DNA of 38,916 bases, from positions 1 to 38,916 of the forward strand of contig JARHYC010000023.1 in NCBI GenBank assembly GCA_029264955.1. The letters are read 5' to 3'. The stretch is from Faecalibacterium sp. (GTDB taxonomy: Bacteria; Bacillota; Clostridia; Oscillospirales; Ruminococcaceae). Shown here in pieces: positions 7,556-15,921 of this stretch (position 1 is its first letter; each line of letters starts with the position of its first letter). Made by a program: the position numbers and the translations under genes. The notes beneath the pieces were generated by a model that had not been told where the DNA came from, did no database searches, and was given only the letters and a program-made list of their open reading frames with translations.

Positions 7556-9382
7556 ATGGTTCGTAACGATTTGCGCAATATCGCCATTATCGCCCACGTT
7601 GACCACGGCAAAACCACCCTGGTAGATGCCCTGCTGCGTCAGAGCGGTGCATTCCGCGATAACCAGGCTGTGGCAGACCGTGTGATGGACAGCGGCGACA
7701 TCGAACGGGAACGCGGCATTACCATTCTTGCCAAGAACTGTTCCTGCAACTACAAAGGTGTCAAAATCAACATTGTTGATACCCCGGGCCACGCCGACTT
7801 TGGCGGTGAGGTCGAACGCGTTTTGAAGATGGTCAACGGCGTTCTGCTGCTGGTTGACGCTGCAGAAGGCTGCATGCCCCAGACCCGTTTTGTCCTGCAG
7901 AAGGCTCTGCAGCAGAACCTGGGCCTGATTGTGGCAATCAACAAAATCGACCGTCCCGATGCACGCATCAAGGAAGTTATCGACGAGGTCCTGTACCTGC
8001 TGATGGACTTGGGCGCTACCGACGAGCAGCTGGATTGCCCTATGCTGTTCTGCTGCGGCCGTGAAGGCACCGCAAGCCTGGACCCCGATGTGCCCGGCAC
8101 CGACCTGACCCCCATGTACGAGACCATTCTGAACACCATTCAGCCGCCCGAAGGTGACCCGGAAGCTCCGTTCCAGATGCTGTGCTCCAGCGTGGACTAC
8201 AACGATTTCGTTGGTCGTATCGGCATTGGCCGTATCACCAACGGTGTTGCTAAGGTCGGCGACGAAGTTGTCGTTTGCGACTGGCATGACAACGATCTGA
8301 AAATGCGCGGCCGCCTGACCAAGCTGTATGACTTCCAGGCAAACGGCCGTGTTCCCTGCGATAGCATTTCCGCAGGTGACATTGTTGCATTCTCCGGTCT
8401 GCCCGATATCAACATTGGCAACACCCTGTGCAGCCCCTCCAACGTAGAAGCTCTGCCTTTTGTCAAAATCAACGAGCCTACCGTTGAAATGACTTTCGCT
8501 GTTAATGACAGCCCTCTGGCCGGCCGCGAAGGCAAGTATGTCACCAGCCGCCAGATTCGTGACCGCCTGCACAAGGAACTGCTGAAGGACGTCGCACTGC
8601 GCGTTGAGGACTCTGCAACCACCGATAGCTTCCGTGTCATGGGCCGTGGTGAAATGCACCTGTCCATTCTGATTGAAACTATGCGCCGTGAAGGTTACGA
8701 GCTGCAGGTTTCTCCCCCGCACGTTCTGACCAAGGTTATCGACGGCAAGACCTACGAGCCTATGGAGCGTGTTGTGATCGACGTTCCTACCCAGTATCAG
8801 GGTGCTGTTATGACCGAGCTGGGTCAGCGCAAGGCTCTGCTGCAGCAGATGGAGCCTCTGGGTGCTACCCGTACCCGTCTGGAGTTCCGTATGCCCAGCC
8901 GCGGTCTGTTTGGCTACCGCAACACCTTCATGACCGATACCCACGGCGAAGGCATCATCAACACCATTTTTGATGGTTACGAAGTCTGGGCCGGCATGAT
9001 CCCCACCCGCAGCACTGGTTCTCTGATTAGCTTCGAGACCGGCGAGAGCGTCACCTACGGTCTGTTCAATGCACAGGCTCGTGGTACTCTGCTGATTGGT
9101 GCAGGTGAAAAGGTTTACGAAGGCATGGTCATCGGCTACACCGCAAGCGGCGAGGATATCGACGTGAACGTCTGCAAAACCAAGCACCTGAGCAACACCC
9201 GTGCTTCCGGTTCCGACGACGCTCTGCGTTTGGTTCCCATCAGCCCCTTCAGCCTGGAAGGCTGCCTGGAATTCCTGGCTCCTGACGAGCTTCTGGAGGT
9301 TACCCCCAAGAGCCTGCGTATCCGTAAGCAGATTCTGCCCCACGACCTGCGCATGAAGGCAAACTCCAAGAAGAACAAGTAA
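7556..9382 (+). CDS. typA: Ribosome-associated GTPase TypA/BipA
   Basis: Translational GTPase that binds the 70S ribosome and helps 50S assembly and stress adaptation. The 608-residue product has G1 AHVDHGKT, the switch I motif RERGITI, G3 DTPGHADFGGEV, G4 NKID, EF-G-like domains II and III/V, and the TypA-specific C-terminal domain (GLFGYRNTFMTDT, GTLLIGAGEKVYEGM, KTKHLSNTRASGSD). Length is normal. The start at 7556 is preferred because AAAGAGG lies 8-10 nt upstream; a GTG at 7538 is in frame but would have its start in that same ribosome site. It is monocistronic, with a strong promoter and terminator. A 617-residue open frame on the opposite strand is a codon-bias artefact. Confidence 0.96.
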   Translation: MVRNDLRNIAIIAHVDHGKTTLVDALLRQSGAFRDNQAVADRVMDSGDIERERGITILAKNCSCNYKGVKINIVDTPGHADFGGEVERVLKMVNGVLLLVDAAEGCMPQTRFVLQKALQQNLGLIVAINKIDRPDARIKEVIDEVLYLLMDLGATDEQLDCPMLFCCGREGTASLDPDVPGTDLTPMYETILNTIQPPEGDPEAPFQMLCSSVDYNDFVGRIGIGRITNGVAKVGDEVVVCDWHDNDLKMRGRLTKLYDFQANGRVPCDSISAGDIVAFSGLPDINIGNTLCSPSNVEALPFVKINEPTVEMTFAVNDSPLAGREGKYVTSRQIRDRLHKELLKDVALRVEDSATTDSFRVMGRGEMHLSILIETMRREGYELQVSPPHVLTKVIDGKTYEPMERVVIDVPTQYQGAVMTELGQRKALLQQMEPLGATRTRLEFRMPSRGLFGYRNTFMTDTHGEGIINTIFDGYEVWAGMIPTRSTGSLISFETGESVTYGLFNAQARGTLLIGAGEKVYEGMVIGYTASGEDIDVNVCKTKHLSNTRASGSDDALRLVPISPFSLEGCLEFLAPDELLEVTPKSLRIRKQILPHDLRMKANSKKNK

Positions 9383-9400
9383 GAATCGTCTTGCTTTGCA

Positions 9401-9433
9401 AGCGGCTCCCGGTAATGCGGGAGCCGCTTTTTT
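9401..9433 (+). terminator. Intrinsic terminator of typA
   Basis: AGCGGCTCCCG (9401-9411), a 6-nt loop, CGGGAGCCGCT (9418-9428), then a run of T. Confidence 0.92.
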
Positions 9434-9456
9434 GTTATGGAAACATTACCGAACAG

Positions 9457-9478
9457 TATTTAGATTTTTCTCTAAATA
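9457..9478. promoter_or_regulatory. Putative SdpR operator 1
   Basis: Inverted repeat TATTTAGA-N6-TCTAAATA ending 4 nt upstream of the -35 of the sdpRI promoter. Operator 2 shares the TTTAGA-N6-TCTAAA core with the same 6-nt centre. Confidence 0.72.
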
Positions 9479-9482
9479 GTTC

Positions 9483-9511
9483 TTGACTTTGGCTCCCTGC
9501 CGTACTATACT
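9483..9511 (+). promoter_or_regulatory. Promoter of sdpR-sdpI
   Basis: TTGACT (9483-9488), a 17-nt spacer, TATACT (9506-9511), framed by the two operator-like repeats. Confidence 0.88.
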
Positions 9512-9520
9512 AATGCCAGA

Positions 9521-9544
9521 CAATTTAGAAAACTATCTAAATTG
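9521..9544. promoter_or_regulatory. Putative SdpR operator 2
   Basis: Perfect 9-bp inverted repeat CAATTTAGA-N6-TCTAAATTG, 10-33 nt downstream of the -10, where a bound repressor would block transcription. Confidence 0.75.
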
Positions 9545-9574
9545 ATTCCGTATCTTGCAAAAGGAGGTAACCAG

Positions 9575-9859
9575 TTGGGTTTTGCAGAGACTTTTAAGGC
9601 GCTTTCCGATCCCGTTCGGCGCCAAATTCTGATGCTGCTGCGTGACGGAACCATGACCGCCGGCGAAATTGGCAGTCACTTTGATATGACCGGCGCAACG
9701 ATTTCCTATCATTTGAGCATTTTGAAAAAGGCGGATTTGGTGACGGAAACCAAGTACAAGAATTTCATCAACTATGAGCTGAATACATCTGTGATTGAAG
9801 AAGTCATGATGTGGCTATCTGATCTGAAGGGAGATTCCGAGAACCATGGAGAAATATAA
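9575..9859 (+). CDS. sdpR: ArsR/SdpR-family autorepressor
   Basis: A 94-residue winged-helix repressor of the ArsR superfamily, SdpR branch: FKALSDPVRRQILMLL, MTAGEIGSHFDMTGATISYHLSILKKADLV. It has no CxC-type metal-binding motif, so it is not a metal sensor. In Bacillus subtilis SdpR represses its own operon with the membrane protein SdpI. The TTG at 9575 is taken as the start because AAAGGAGG ends 8 nt before it; an upstream in-frame ATT at 9542 lies within operator 2. The next gene overlaps by 14 nt and encodes an SdpI homologue, which fits the known pair. The function as autorepressor is inferred from family and from the paired inverted repeats at the promoter. Confidence 0.88.
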   Translation: MGFAETFKALSDPVRRQILMLLRDGTMTAGEIGSHFDMTGATISYHLSILKKADLVTETKYKNFINYELNTSVIEEVMMWLSDLKGDSENHGEI

Positions 9860-10475
9860 AAAAACAATTTTGGTGACCTTTTTCGTCACCCTGCTGCCGA
9901 TTGCGGTTGGCCTACTGCTGTGGAATCAGTTGCCGGAACAGCTTGCAACACACTTTTCCATGAATGGCACCCCTGACGGCTGGTCCAGTAAAGCCTTTGC
10001 GGTGTTTGGTTTGCCGCTGTTGCTTGCAGGTGTCCACTTGATTTGCATTGTTGCTACTCTAAACGACCCGAAAAAACAGAATATTGGCAAAAAAATGCTG
10101 ACACTGGTGTTCTGGATCATCCCAGTTTTGTCCTGTGTGGTCAATGGTAGCGTCTATGCGCTGGCGCTGGGTGTTCCCGTGAATATTGCCAGCCTGACTT
10201 ATGTGCTGATTGGCTTTTCTTTTCTGTTTTTGGGCAACTACATGCCCAAGAATCACCAGAACTACACCGTTGGCATTCGCCTGCCTTGGACGCTGAACAG
10301 CAAAGAGAACTGGAACCGCACCCACCGTTTCGCATCTCGTCTGTGGATGCTGGCAGGTGCTGTTATGATTTTGAACGGTTTGTTCCAGTTTACATGGCTG
10401 CTTTTGCCTGTAATTCTTGTCATGGTAGCACTGCCAATGATTTATTCCTTTATACTGCACAAAAAAGGCATTTAA
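9846..10475 (+). CDS. sdpI: SdpI-family membrane protein (immunity/signalling)
   Basis: A 209-residue polytopic membrane protein with six hydrophobic segments (about residues 8-27, 50-70, 87-105, 115-133, 166-186, 186-203). The first part matches the DUF1648 pattern (LPEQLATHFSMNGTPDGWSSK) and the second the SdpI signature (GNYMPKNHQNYTVGIRLPWTL, NWNRTHRFASRLW). In B. subtilis SdpI gives immunity to the SdpC toxin and sequesters SdpR at the membrane. No sdpA, sdpB or sdpC homologue is in the window. Translation probably couples to sdpR through the overlap, since its own ribosome site is poor. The substrate or signal cannot be read from sequence. Confidence 0.87.
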   Translation: MEKYKKTILVTFFVTLLPIAVGLLLWNQLPEQLATHFSMNGTPDGWSSKAFAVFGLPLLLAGVHLICIVATLNDPKKQNIGKKMLTLVFWIIPVLSCVVNGSVYALALGVPVNIASLTYVLIGFSFLFLGNYMPKNHQNYTVGIRLPWTLNSKENWNRTHRFASRLWMLAGAVMILNGLFQFTWLLLPVILVMVALPMIYSFILHKKGI

Positions 10476-10481
10476 TCCCAC

Positions 10482-10515
10482 AAAAACCACTCCTGACACG
10501 CAGGAGTGGTTTTTC
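10482..10515 (+). terminator. Intrinsic terminator of sdpRI
   Basis: AAAACCACTCCTG, a short loop ACACG, CAGGAGTGGTTTTT. Confidence 0.9.
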
Positions 10516-10548
10516 TTTTCACCGATTTCATGAAGCCTGTGGAAAATC

Positions 10549-10591
10549 ACAAAAAACGGCACAAGACCCATAGCAGATCCTGTGCCGTTTT
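10549..10591 (-). terminator. Terminator of the SGNH hydrolase gene
   Basis: Minus strand: AAAACGGCACA pairs with TGTGCCGTTTT around an 18-nt loop, followed by a T run. Confidence 0.8.
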
Positions 10592-10600
10592 GCTTTATTC

Positions 10601-11644
10601 TTATTCTGCGGGTTTACCCTCAGGTGCTGCATCTGCTGCAGGTTCGGATTCCGGGGCAGTTTTTTCCTCGGGTTTTTCTTCCACATAGAAAGCTGTACCC
10701 GGTGTCCAAGGGTTGCTTGCATTATAGCGGGTGTGCTTACGCAGATAATCTGCCCAAGCACCATAGCCATTGCCTGCGGTCAAATGGATGCCGTCCGGTG
10801 CTGCACATTCTGCACGCAAATCACCATTTTCGTCGGCAAGCACTTCCCACAAATCAATATAAACGCAGCCCTTTTCTTCGGCCAAAGCGGCCAGACGTTC
10901 GTTGACGGCCTGAATGCGTCCCTTTTCCAGACCTGGCTTAATTTCTGTTACGCCAGGGCGTACTGGCGGAATGCTCTGTACATAAATGGTTCCGCCGGGC
11001 TGCATCGTCTTTTTCAGTTCATCCAGCATCTGGCCGTAATAAGCCAGGAAGCTGTCTTCATTGCCTTGGATCGTCAAGCTGTTGGAGCCCAGCAGCACAT
11101 AAATCTTACCCGGCTTTTTTGCAGCCAGTACCGTCAGCGGCACTTCTGCGCCGCGCTCCGAATGGTTCAGCGCACTGCGCTTTACGATGGAATCCGGACC
11201 GATACCGCGGTAAGCGCAAATGATTGCACCGCCCAAGTTGGTCTTGTAATCAATAAAGCCGGTGGTCAAGCTATCGCCCACGAATGCTGCATCCGAGAAA
11301 TATTCCAGATTTACCTGACCACGCTGGGGCAGACGCATCGTCTTGGCATCCCAAGCTGTCAGCGTAAAGGAGCCTTCCTGCTTGACGGGACCGAACTCCG
11401 CCTGTACCAAACCATCATCGCCATTCTCCTGCATAGGCAGCGGTGCCAAAATCTCAGTCACCACACCAGTTTCCTGCTGCGGCAGCTCCACCGGGTCCGG
11501 TTTTTTATTATAATCAATGACTTTTGTGATGACCCACGACACCAACAGAATCGCTACTACACAGCCTGCAAAGCTAAGATATCCTTTCAGCTTGCGCTCG
11601 AGTCGTTTCTGTCGCCGCACATCTGCACTATAGTCTCTGGCCAT
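10601..11644 (-). CDS. Membrane-anchored SGNH/GDSL hydrolase
   Basis: A 347-residue protein with a basic N-terminus, one transmembrane helix (about residues 22-41) and an extracytoplasmic SGNH hydrolase domain. Block I is FVGDSLTTG with the nucleophile Ser125; GSNS gives the block III Asn, and APDGIHLT near the C-terminus gives the catalytic Asp-His pair. The tail is a Pro/Glu/Ala-rich segment. SGNH enzymes of this layout act as esterases or O-acetyl transferases/esterases on cell-wall or surface polymers; the substrate is unknown here. The start at 11644 is supported by GAGAGGTGG; an in-frame ATG at 11668 is possible but less well placed. It has its own promoter and terminator. Confidence 0.85.
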   Translation of the reverse strand: MARDYSADVRRQKRLERKLKGYLSFAGCVVAILLVSWVITKVIDYNKKPDPVELPQQETGVVTEILAPLPMQENGDDGLVQAEFGPVKQEGSFTLTAWDAKTMRLPQRGQVNLEYFSDAAFVGDSLTTGFIDYKTNLGGAIICAYRGIGPDSIVKRSALNHSERGAEVPLTVLAAKKPGKIYVLLGSNSLTIQGNEDSFLAYYGQMLDELKKTMQPGGTIYVQSIPPVRPGVTEIKPGLEKGRIQAVNERLAALAEEKGCVYIDLWEVLADENGDLRAECAAPDGIHLTAGNGYGAWADYLRKHTRYNASNPWTPGTAFYVEEKPEEKTAPESEPAADAAPEGKPAE

Positions 11645-11684
11645 ACTGCCACCTCTCTCTATTTGCAAAAATTCTGTATTCTAA

Positions 11685-11713
11685 ATTTTATCATATTTCC
11701 CGCACGGGGGCAA
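11685..11713 (-). promoter_or_regulatory. Promoter of the SGNH hydrolase gene
   Basis: Minus strand: TTGCCC (11708-11713), a 17-nt spacer, TAAAAT (11685-11690). Confidence 0.75.
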
Positions 11714-11793
11714 CTATTTTCCATGCAATGTCATAAGGGACTCACTGGCAGTTTGTGCCGCAAATTTCGTTTTATGCGGCACTTCCCGATTAG

Positions 11794-11832
11794 CAAAAAA
11801 CGGCGGTGGAGCTGTTCTCCGCCGCCGTTTTT
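11794..11832. terminator. Terminator downstream of the CYTH gene
   Basis: A 13-bp stem AACGGCGGTGGAG with CTCCGCCGCCGTT (one G-U pair), a 5-nt loop, A run on one side and T run on the other. It stops the minus-strand CYTH gene 6 nt after its end. Confidence 0.85.
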
Positions 11833-11837
11833 GCGTA

Positions 11838-12332
11838 TCAATCTTTCAGCCGTGTCTGTTTCCAATAGGCGCCCATACTTTGACCAGGCTGCTCTGTCAC
11901 ATCATTCACCAGATATTCCCCCAGATTGTATTTCACTGGGTCCCAGGCGCGCGCCTGTGCTTCATTGTCAAATTCAACCTCCGCATACCAGAACTCCGTT
12001 GGCTGGCCTTCGTCCACATGGTTCACTTCCAGTATCAAGCCGCCGGGCAGCGGATAATCCCGACGTTCCTTGGGAATCAGCGGTTTGCGGATGATGCGCT
12101 GTTCAATATCACGGAACAATGCTGCGTCAATATCGGTTTCCAACTCCTCGCGGGAAAGCCCCGACCCACTTTTGAAGCAGAGAACATAATGCGTCTCCCC
12201 ACTGCACAAAGCCTCCTCACGAATGCGCACCGTGGGCCGCAGGCTCACATAGCCCTGCCGCATCGAAAAGCGTTTTGCTTCTGTCCAGCCTTCCGGCCAG
12301 CCGGATACCATCCATTTGCGTTCGATTTCCAT
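11838..12332 (-). CDS. CYTH domain protein (triphosphate tunnel enzyme family)
   Basis: A 164-residue CYTH-domain protein beginning MEIERKWMV, the ExExK signature of the triphosphate tunnel metalloenzymes. Alternating charged strands follow: RQGYVS, TVRIREE, THYVLCFKSGSG, REELETDI, LEVNHVDEG, WYAEVEFD. Bacterial members hydrolyse inorganic triphosphate or thiamine triphosphate; which one applies here cannot be told. The start at 12332 has AAGGAGG upstream. It sits alone between the SGNH gene and glnA and ends in its own terminator. Confidence 0.9.
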   Translation of the reverse strand: MEIERKWMVSGWPEGWTEAKRFSMRQGYVSLRPTVRIREEALCSGETHYVLCFKSGSGLSREELETDIDAALFRDIEQRIIRKPLIPKERRDYPLPGGLILEVNHVDEGQPTEFWYAEVEFDNEAQARAWDPVKYNLGEYLVNDVTEQPGQSMGAYWKQTRLKD

Positions 12333-12539
12333 GTTTTCTGCCTCCTTTTTCAGCAGATACAGTATAGCACAGATTCCGCCCGCAAGCATCCCTTTTTCGA
12401 CCCTTTCCGCCAGAAAAGTATTACTTTTTATCGCGAATTATCGACAAAAATAGTTTCTTCCCTCTTTCTTCTAAAAAGGCAGCAGAGAACCTGATTACTT
12501 TCATAGGAAACGTCAATTTCTTTTTCGACGGCTTTCCCC

Positions 12540-12545
12540 TATAAT
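12540..12545 (+). promoter_or_regulatory. -10 element of glnA promoter
   Basis: TATAAT about 50 nt before glnA, without a good -35 at 17 nt (TTTCTT). An activator or other control is possible, but no operator is recognised. Confidence 0.5.
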
Positions 12546-12595
12546 GGATACCAGAGCATATATCATGGCTTGCGGCGATTGGATAGGAGAAGAAT

Positions 12596-14686
12596 ATGGC
12601 AGCAAACATCATGGAAATCTACGGCAGCAAAGTCTTTAACGAGCACGTTATGAAAGAGCGTCTGCCCAGCGCAACTTACGAAAGCCTGAAGGCAACCTTG
12701 CACAATGGCAAACCGTTGGACATCGAAGTGGCAAATGTTGTAGCTAGCGTGATGAAACGCTGGGCTATGGAGCTGGGTGCAACTCACTATACTCACTGGT
12801 TCCAGCCTTTGACCGGCATTACCAGCGAAAAGCACGACGGCTTCGTTTCCCCGCAGAAAGATGGCACCGCTATCATGGAATTCTCCGGCAAAGAACTAAT
12901 CAAGGGCGAGCCGGATGCATCCAGCTTTCCCTCCGGTGGTTTGCGCGCTACCTGCGAAGCACGCGGTTATACCGCATGGGACCCCACCAGCTACGCTTTC
13001 GTGAAGGATGATGTGCTGTGCATCCCTACAGCGTTTTGTAGCTTCACTGGCGAAGCACTGGATAAAAAGACCCCTCTGCTGCGCAGTATGACGGCACTTT
13101 CTTATCAGGCTTGCCGCATTTTGAAACTGTTCGGTAAGGATGTGGATTACGTTACCGTTACAGTCGGTCCTGAACAGGAATACTTCCTCATTCGTCAGGA
13201 AGATTATCTTGCTCGTAAAGACCTGATTCTGACCGGACGTACGCTGTTCGGTGCTGAACCTTCTAAGGGTCAGGAGCTGGAAGAACATTATTTTGGCGTC
13301 ATCCGTCCCGTTGTGGCGGAATTTATGAAAGACTTGGATCAGGAGCTGTGGCGTCTGGGTGTTCCCGCAAAGACCGAGCATAACGAGGGCGCACCCTGCC
13401 AGCACGAGCTTGCTCCTATTTTTGATACCGCTAACGTCGCCATCGACCACAACTTGCTGACCATGGAGCTGATGAAAAAGGTTGCGCAGCGTCACGGTCT
13501 GGTCTGCTTGCAGCACGAAAAGCCGTTCCGTGGCGTAAACGGCAGCGGCAAGCACAACAACTGGTCCTTGAGTATCAAGGGCGAAAATCTGCTGGACCCC
13601 GGCAAGACACCTACCGAAAATCTGCAGTTCCTGGTATTTTTGTCTGCTGTGGTTCAGGCCGTGGACGAATATGCAGACCTGCTGCGTACTGCTGTCGCCA
13701 CCCCCGGCAACGACCATCGTCTGGGCGCTGCGGAAGCACCCCCAGCCATTATCAGCCTGTTTGTCGGCGAAGAGCTGGAAGCTGTTATTGATGCGATTGC
13801 ATCCAACTCCCCTTATGCAGGTCCCGTAAAGATGAAGATGGACTTGGGCGTTGATGTTCTGCCAAAAATCAGCAAGGATACCACCGACCGCAACCGTACT
13901 TCTCCTTTTGCCTTTACCGGTAACAAGTTCGAGTTCCGTATGCCCGGCTCTGCCCAGAACTTGAGTGACGCCAACACCATTTTGAACACCGCTGTGGCTA
14001 AGGAGCTGAAAGGCTTTGCCGACGAACTGGAAAACGCAAAGGATTTCCACGCTGCCGTTATTGCACTGGTGCAGCGTACGATCCATGACCACCGCCGTAT
14101 TATCTTCAACGGCAATGGCTATTCCCACGAATGGGAAGTAGAAGCAGCACGCCGTGGCCTGCCCAATAACAAGACCACACCTATGGCATTGCCTGCTTTG
14201 ATTGCGCCCAAGAATGTGGCTTTGATGGAAGAATTTGGCGTCCTGACTCTGACGGAAATGAAGAGCCGTTATGACGTAGAAATGGAACACTATGTCAAGG
14301 TGTTGAACATTGAAGCACGCACCATGCTGGAAATGGCACGTAAGCAGCTATTGCCTGCCGTTGTACGTTATACCACGGCACTGGCTGAAAGCATCCACTC
14401 CAAGAAAAGTGTTTGCAGCGCCCTGCCTTGCCGTGCAGAAAGCAAGGTTCTGACCCAGTTGTCCGAGCATGCCGACGGCATGAGCGATGCCATTGACGCG
14501 TTGCAGAATGCGCTGGATGACGAAGTCCACTACGAGACCTGTGGCGAAAAGGCAAATTATGTTTGCGAGAACGTGATTCCCGCTATGGAAACGCTGCGTA
14601 CTGAGGCAGATGCAGCCGAAGTACTGTGCGATGCGGATTACTGGCCTTTGCCCAGTTACAGTGATATGCTGTTCTACGAAAAATAA
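12596..14686 (+). CDS. glnA: Glutamine synthetase type III
   Basis: Makes glutamine from glutamate, ammonia and ATP. The 696-residue length and the sequence mark it as type III (GSIII, GlnN), found in Bacteroidetes, cyanobacteria and many gut Clostridia, not type I (about 445-470 residues). Visible family features are the N-terminal GSIII region (KLATLHN-like, [22 protein letters not shown]), the metal-site segment GPEQEYFL (about residue 191), [12 protein letters not shown] (about 262), [12 protein letters not shown] (about 311), and [15 protein letters not shown] (about 437). The ribosome site is ATAGGAG. It is monocistronic, with its own terminator. No glnR, amtB or PII gene adjoins it. 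Confidence 0.96.
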   Translation: MAANIMEIYGSKVFNEHVMKERLPSATYESLKATLHNGKPLDIEVANVVASVMKRWAMELGATHYTHWFQPLTGITSEKHDGFVSPQKDGTAIMEFSGKELIKGEPDASSFPSGGLRATCEARGYTAWDPTSYAFVKDDVLCIPTAFCSFTGEALDKKTPLLRSMTALSYQACRILKLFGKDVDYVTVTVGPEQEYFLIRQEDYLARKDLILTGRTLFGAEPSKGQELEEHYFGVIRPVVAEFMKDLDQELWRLGVPAKTEHNEGAPCQHELAPIFDTANVAIDHNLLTMELMKKVAQRHGLVCLQHEKPFRGVNGSGKHNNWSLSIKGENLLDPGKTPTENLQFLVFLSAVVQAVDEYADLLRTAVATPGNDHRLGAAEAPPAIISLFVGEELEAVIDAIASNSPYAGPVKMKMDLGVDVLPKISKDTTDRNRTSPFAFTGNKFEFRMPGSAQNLSDANTILNTAVAKELKGFADELENAKDFHAAVIALVQRTIHDHRRIIFNGNGYSHEWEVEAARRGLPNNKTTPMALPALIAPKNVALMEEFGVLTLTEMKSRYDVEMEHYVKVLNIEARTMLEMARKQLLPAVVRYTTALAESIHSKKSVCSALPCRAESKVLTQLSEHADGMSDAIDALQNALDDEVHYETCGEKANYVCENVIPAMETLRTEADAAEVLCDADYWPLPSYSDMLFYEK

Positions 14687-14697
14687 GTTTTGCAGCA

Positions 14698-14740
14698 AAA
14701 AGCCGCAGCCTGTTCATCCGGCTGCGGCTTTCTCTTTTTT
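14698..14740. terminator. Bidirectional terminator, glnA / 37-residue gene
   Basis: AAAGCCGCAGCC pairs with GGCTGCGGCTTT around a 9-nt loop, followed by a T-rich run on the plus strand and by TTTTT on the minus strand. Confidence 0.9.
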
Positions 14741-14757
14741 ATAAATTCCCGTTCGGG

Positions 14758-14871
14758 TTATGCGCCAAGCTCTGCCATGGCTTCTCGTGTGGAGTCCGCG
14801 GAAAACAAAAATTTACCGCCAGTGTAAACCTCCACATGACCATTCACATTGCGAAAATCATACTCCATCAT
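14758..14871 (-). CDS. 37-residue protein of unknown function
   Basis: A short frame below usual gene-calling limits: starts MMEYDFRNVNGHVEVY, continues with GGKFLFSADSTREAMAEL and ends in GA. TAAGGAGG lies 8-9 nt before the start and a terminator hairpin lies just downstream, so it looks like a complete gene. The predicted fold is a short beta hairpin (residues 2-24) followed by a helix (27-36). I know similar short proteins (NGHxEVY...GxFxxSADxxxEA) only as hypothetical proteins of Clostridia and their phages. Function unknown. Confidence 0.75.
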   Translation of the reverse strand: MMEYDFRNVNGHVEVYTGGKFLFSADSTREAMAELGA

Positions 14872-14944
14872 CGTAAAAGCCTCCTTACCTACCATGTTTT
14901 ACAATTCATAGTATACAGAAGACTTAGTACTATAATCAGGACTA

Positions 14945-15412
14945 TTAGCTTGCGCTGTTCTCTTTCACAGGCTCTGTTTTCTTTTTCGGCACGGGCGGCT
15001 TTGTATCGCCAGTGCAAACATGTTTCATTAAGTATTCAATGATTGCCTGACGGCGTACGATACCAATAAAAATATTTCTGTCATCCACAACGGGTACAAA
15101 GTTCTGGCTGCTGGCCGCTTCCAAAAGCTGCTCCATTGTAGTCGTTACGCGAACCGCTTTATAATCCCGCTTATGCGGGAAATGGGAAATCGGCACGGTT
15201 TCTGCCTGATCCATATCCAGATCATGCATATTTTTGATCCCCCACAGAATATCACCTTCCGTCAGGGTACCCTTGTACTCACCATTACGGCTCAATACCG
15301 GAATTGATGCATAGCGATTGTTCTCCCATTTCTCCAATGTTTGGCGCAGGGTAAAATCATCGTATACATACATGAGATCCTGCTTAGGCGAGAGAAAGAA
15401 CAGTATGTTCAT
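14945..15412 (-). CDS. CBS-pair domain protein
   Basis: A 155-residue protein made of two CBS motifs (about residues 8-70 and 75-135; SIPVLSRNGEYKGTLTEGDILW and FVPVVDDRNIFIGIVRRQAIIEYL) with a basic C-terminal tail. CBS pairs bind adenine nucleotides or other regulatory ligands. There is no enzymatic domain, so it probably regulates a partner that is not adjacent. The start at 15412 follows GGAGGAG; an upstream in-frame ATG at 15457 has no ribosome site. Confidence 0.87.
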   Translation of the reverse strand: MNILFFLSPKQDLMYVYDDFTLRQTLEKWENNRYASIPVLSRNGEYKGTLTEGDILWGIKNMHDLDMDQAETVPISHFPHKRDYKAVRVTTTMEQLLEAASSQNFVPVVDDRNIFIGIVRRQAIIEYLMKHVCTGDTKPPVPKKKTEPVKENSAS

Positions 15413-15523
15413 GTTGCTCCTCCATCCATATACAGCGTACCTTTCGCACAAGTACACTTTTTAATCTGTTACATTGTAAGGGTGGGCACTGCAAAATATT
15501 CTCAATGCCCTCTCATTGTTTCT

Positions 15524-15532
15524 ATTATATCA
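15524..15532 (-). promoter_or_regulatory. Extended -10 promoter of the CBS gene
   Basis: Minus strand TGATATAAT (TGN-TATAAT) about 110 nt upstream of the CBS gene. No good -35. Confidence 0.55.
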
Positions 15533-15635
15533 TTTCTCTATGAAACATTCATGACGTTTTTGCAAAAAGAGCAGAAATTCACCTTCCCTTTTCCTATACA
15601 CTTCGCCAATGTAACGTGCGCCTGTTTCAAAATGC

Positions 15636-15657
15636 AACGGTTTTAAAACCGTTTTTT
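15636..15657 (+). terminator. Terminator-like hairpin without an upstream gene
   Basis: Perfect palindrome AACGGTTTTAAAACCGTT (15636-15653) continuing into TTTTTT. No plus-strand gene precedes it in 15413-15635, so it may end an unannotated small transcript. Together with the promoter and leader hairpins listed here, it is all I can identify in the 15413-15921 gap. Confidence 0.5.
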
Positions 15658-15722
15658 ATTCTGATATACTGGATTTCACTGAATAAAGTGAATTTGAACT
15701 ATACATCGGCAAAAGAAAAGTG

Positions 15723-15728
15723 TATAAT
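15723..15728 (+). promoter_or_regulatory. -10 element of the asp23-like operon
   Basis: TATAAT with TATACA 17 nt upstream as a weak -35. It would give a leader of about 190 nt. Confidence 0.5.
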
Positions 15729-15752
15729 AATATGGACCATATATAATCTTTT

Positions 15753-15826
15753 GCATAAATGCAGGATTTTGGCCGTCCCAATCGTTGGGAACCGCCTTTG
15801 CAGGTATTCTGCCACCGCAGAATACC
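15753..15826 (+). promoter_or_regulatory. Structured 5-prime leader of the asp23-like operon
   Basis: Three successive hairpins: TGCA-TAAA-TGCA, TCCCAA-TCG-TTGGGA (15776-15790), and the perfect GGTATTCTGC-CACC-GCAGAATACC (15803-15826). No T run follows, so it is not a terminator. I do not recognise a riboswitch class. Confidence 0.5.
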
Positions 15827-15921
15827 CACATCTTCCCTATTGGCGAAGGTATCGCTTTTCAGACTGCCGCATCTGCCCTCTGATCAGCGAGTGAGAAAAC
15901 CGTAAAGGAGCGAGACGAACT

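Noticed and set aside
7490-9343. A 617-codon open frame on the minus strand opposite typA
   Set aside because: It mirrors the typA frame, has no ribosome site and no recognisable domain; it arises from codon bias. The same holds for long antisense frames opposite argS (29789-31564), glnA (12896-14290) and others.
15785-15800. TTGGGAACCGCC resembling the T-box antiterminator motif
   Set aside because: The AGGGTGG core, the stem I features and a terminator are missing, and the following genes are not synthetase or amino acid genes.
15759-15905. A 48-codon frame on the plus strand in the asp23 leader (starts MQDFGRPNRW)
   Set aside because: No ribosome binding site, composition unlike neighbouring genes, and it runs through perfect hairpins that look like RNA structure.
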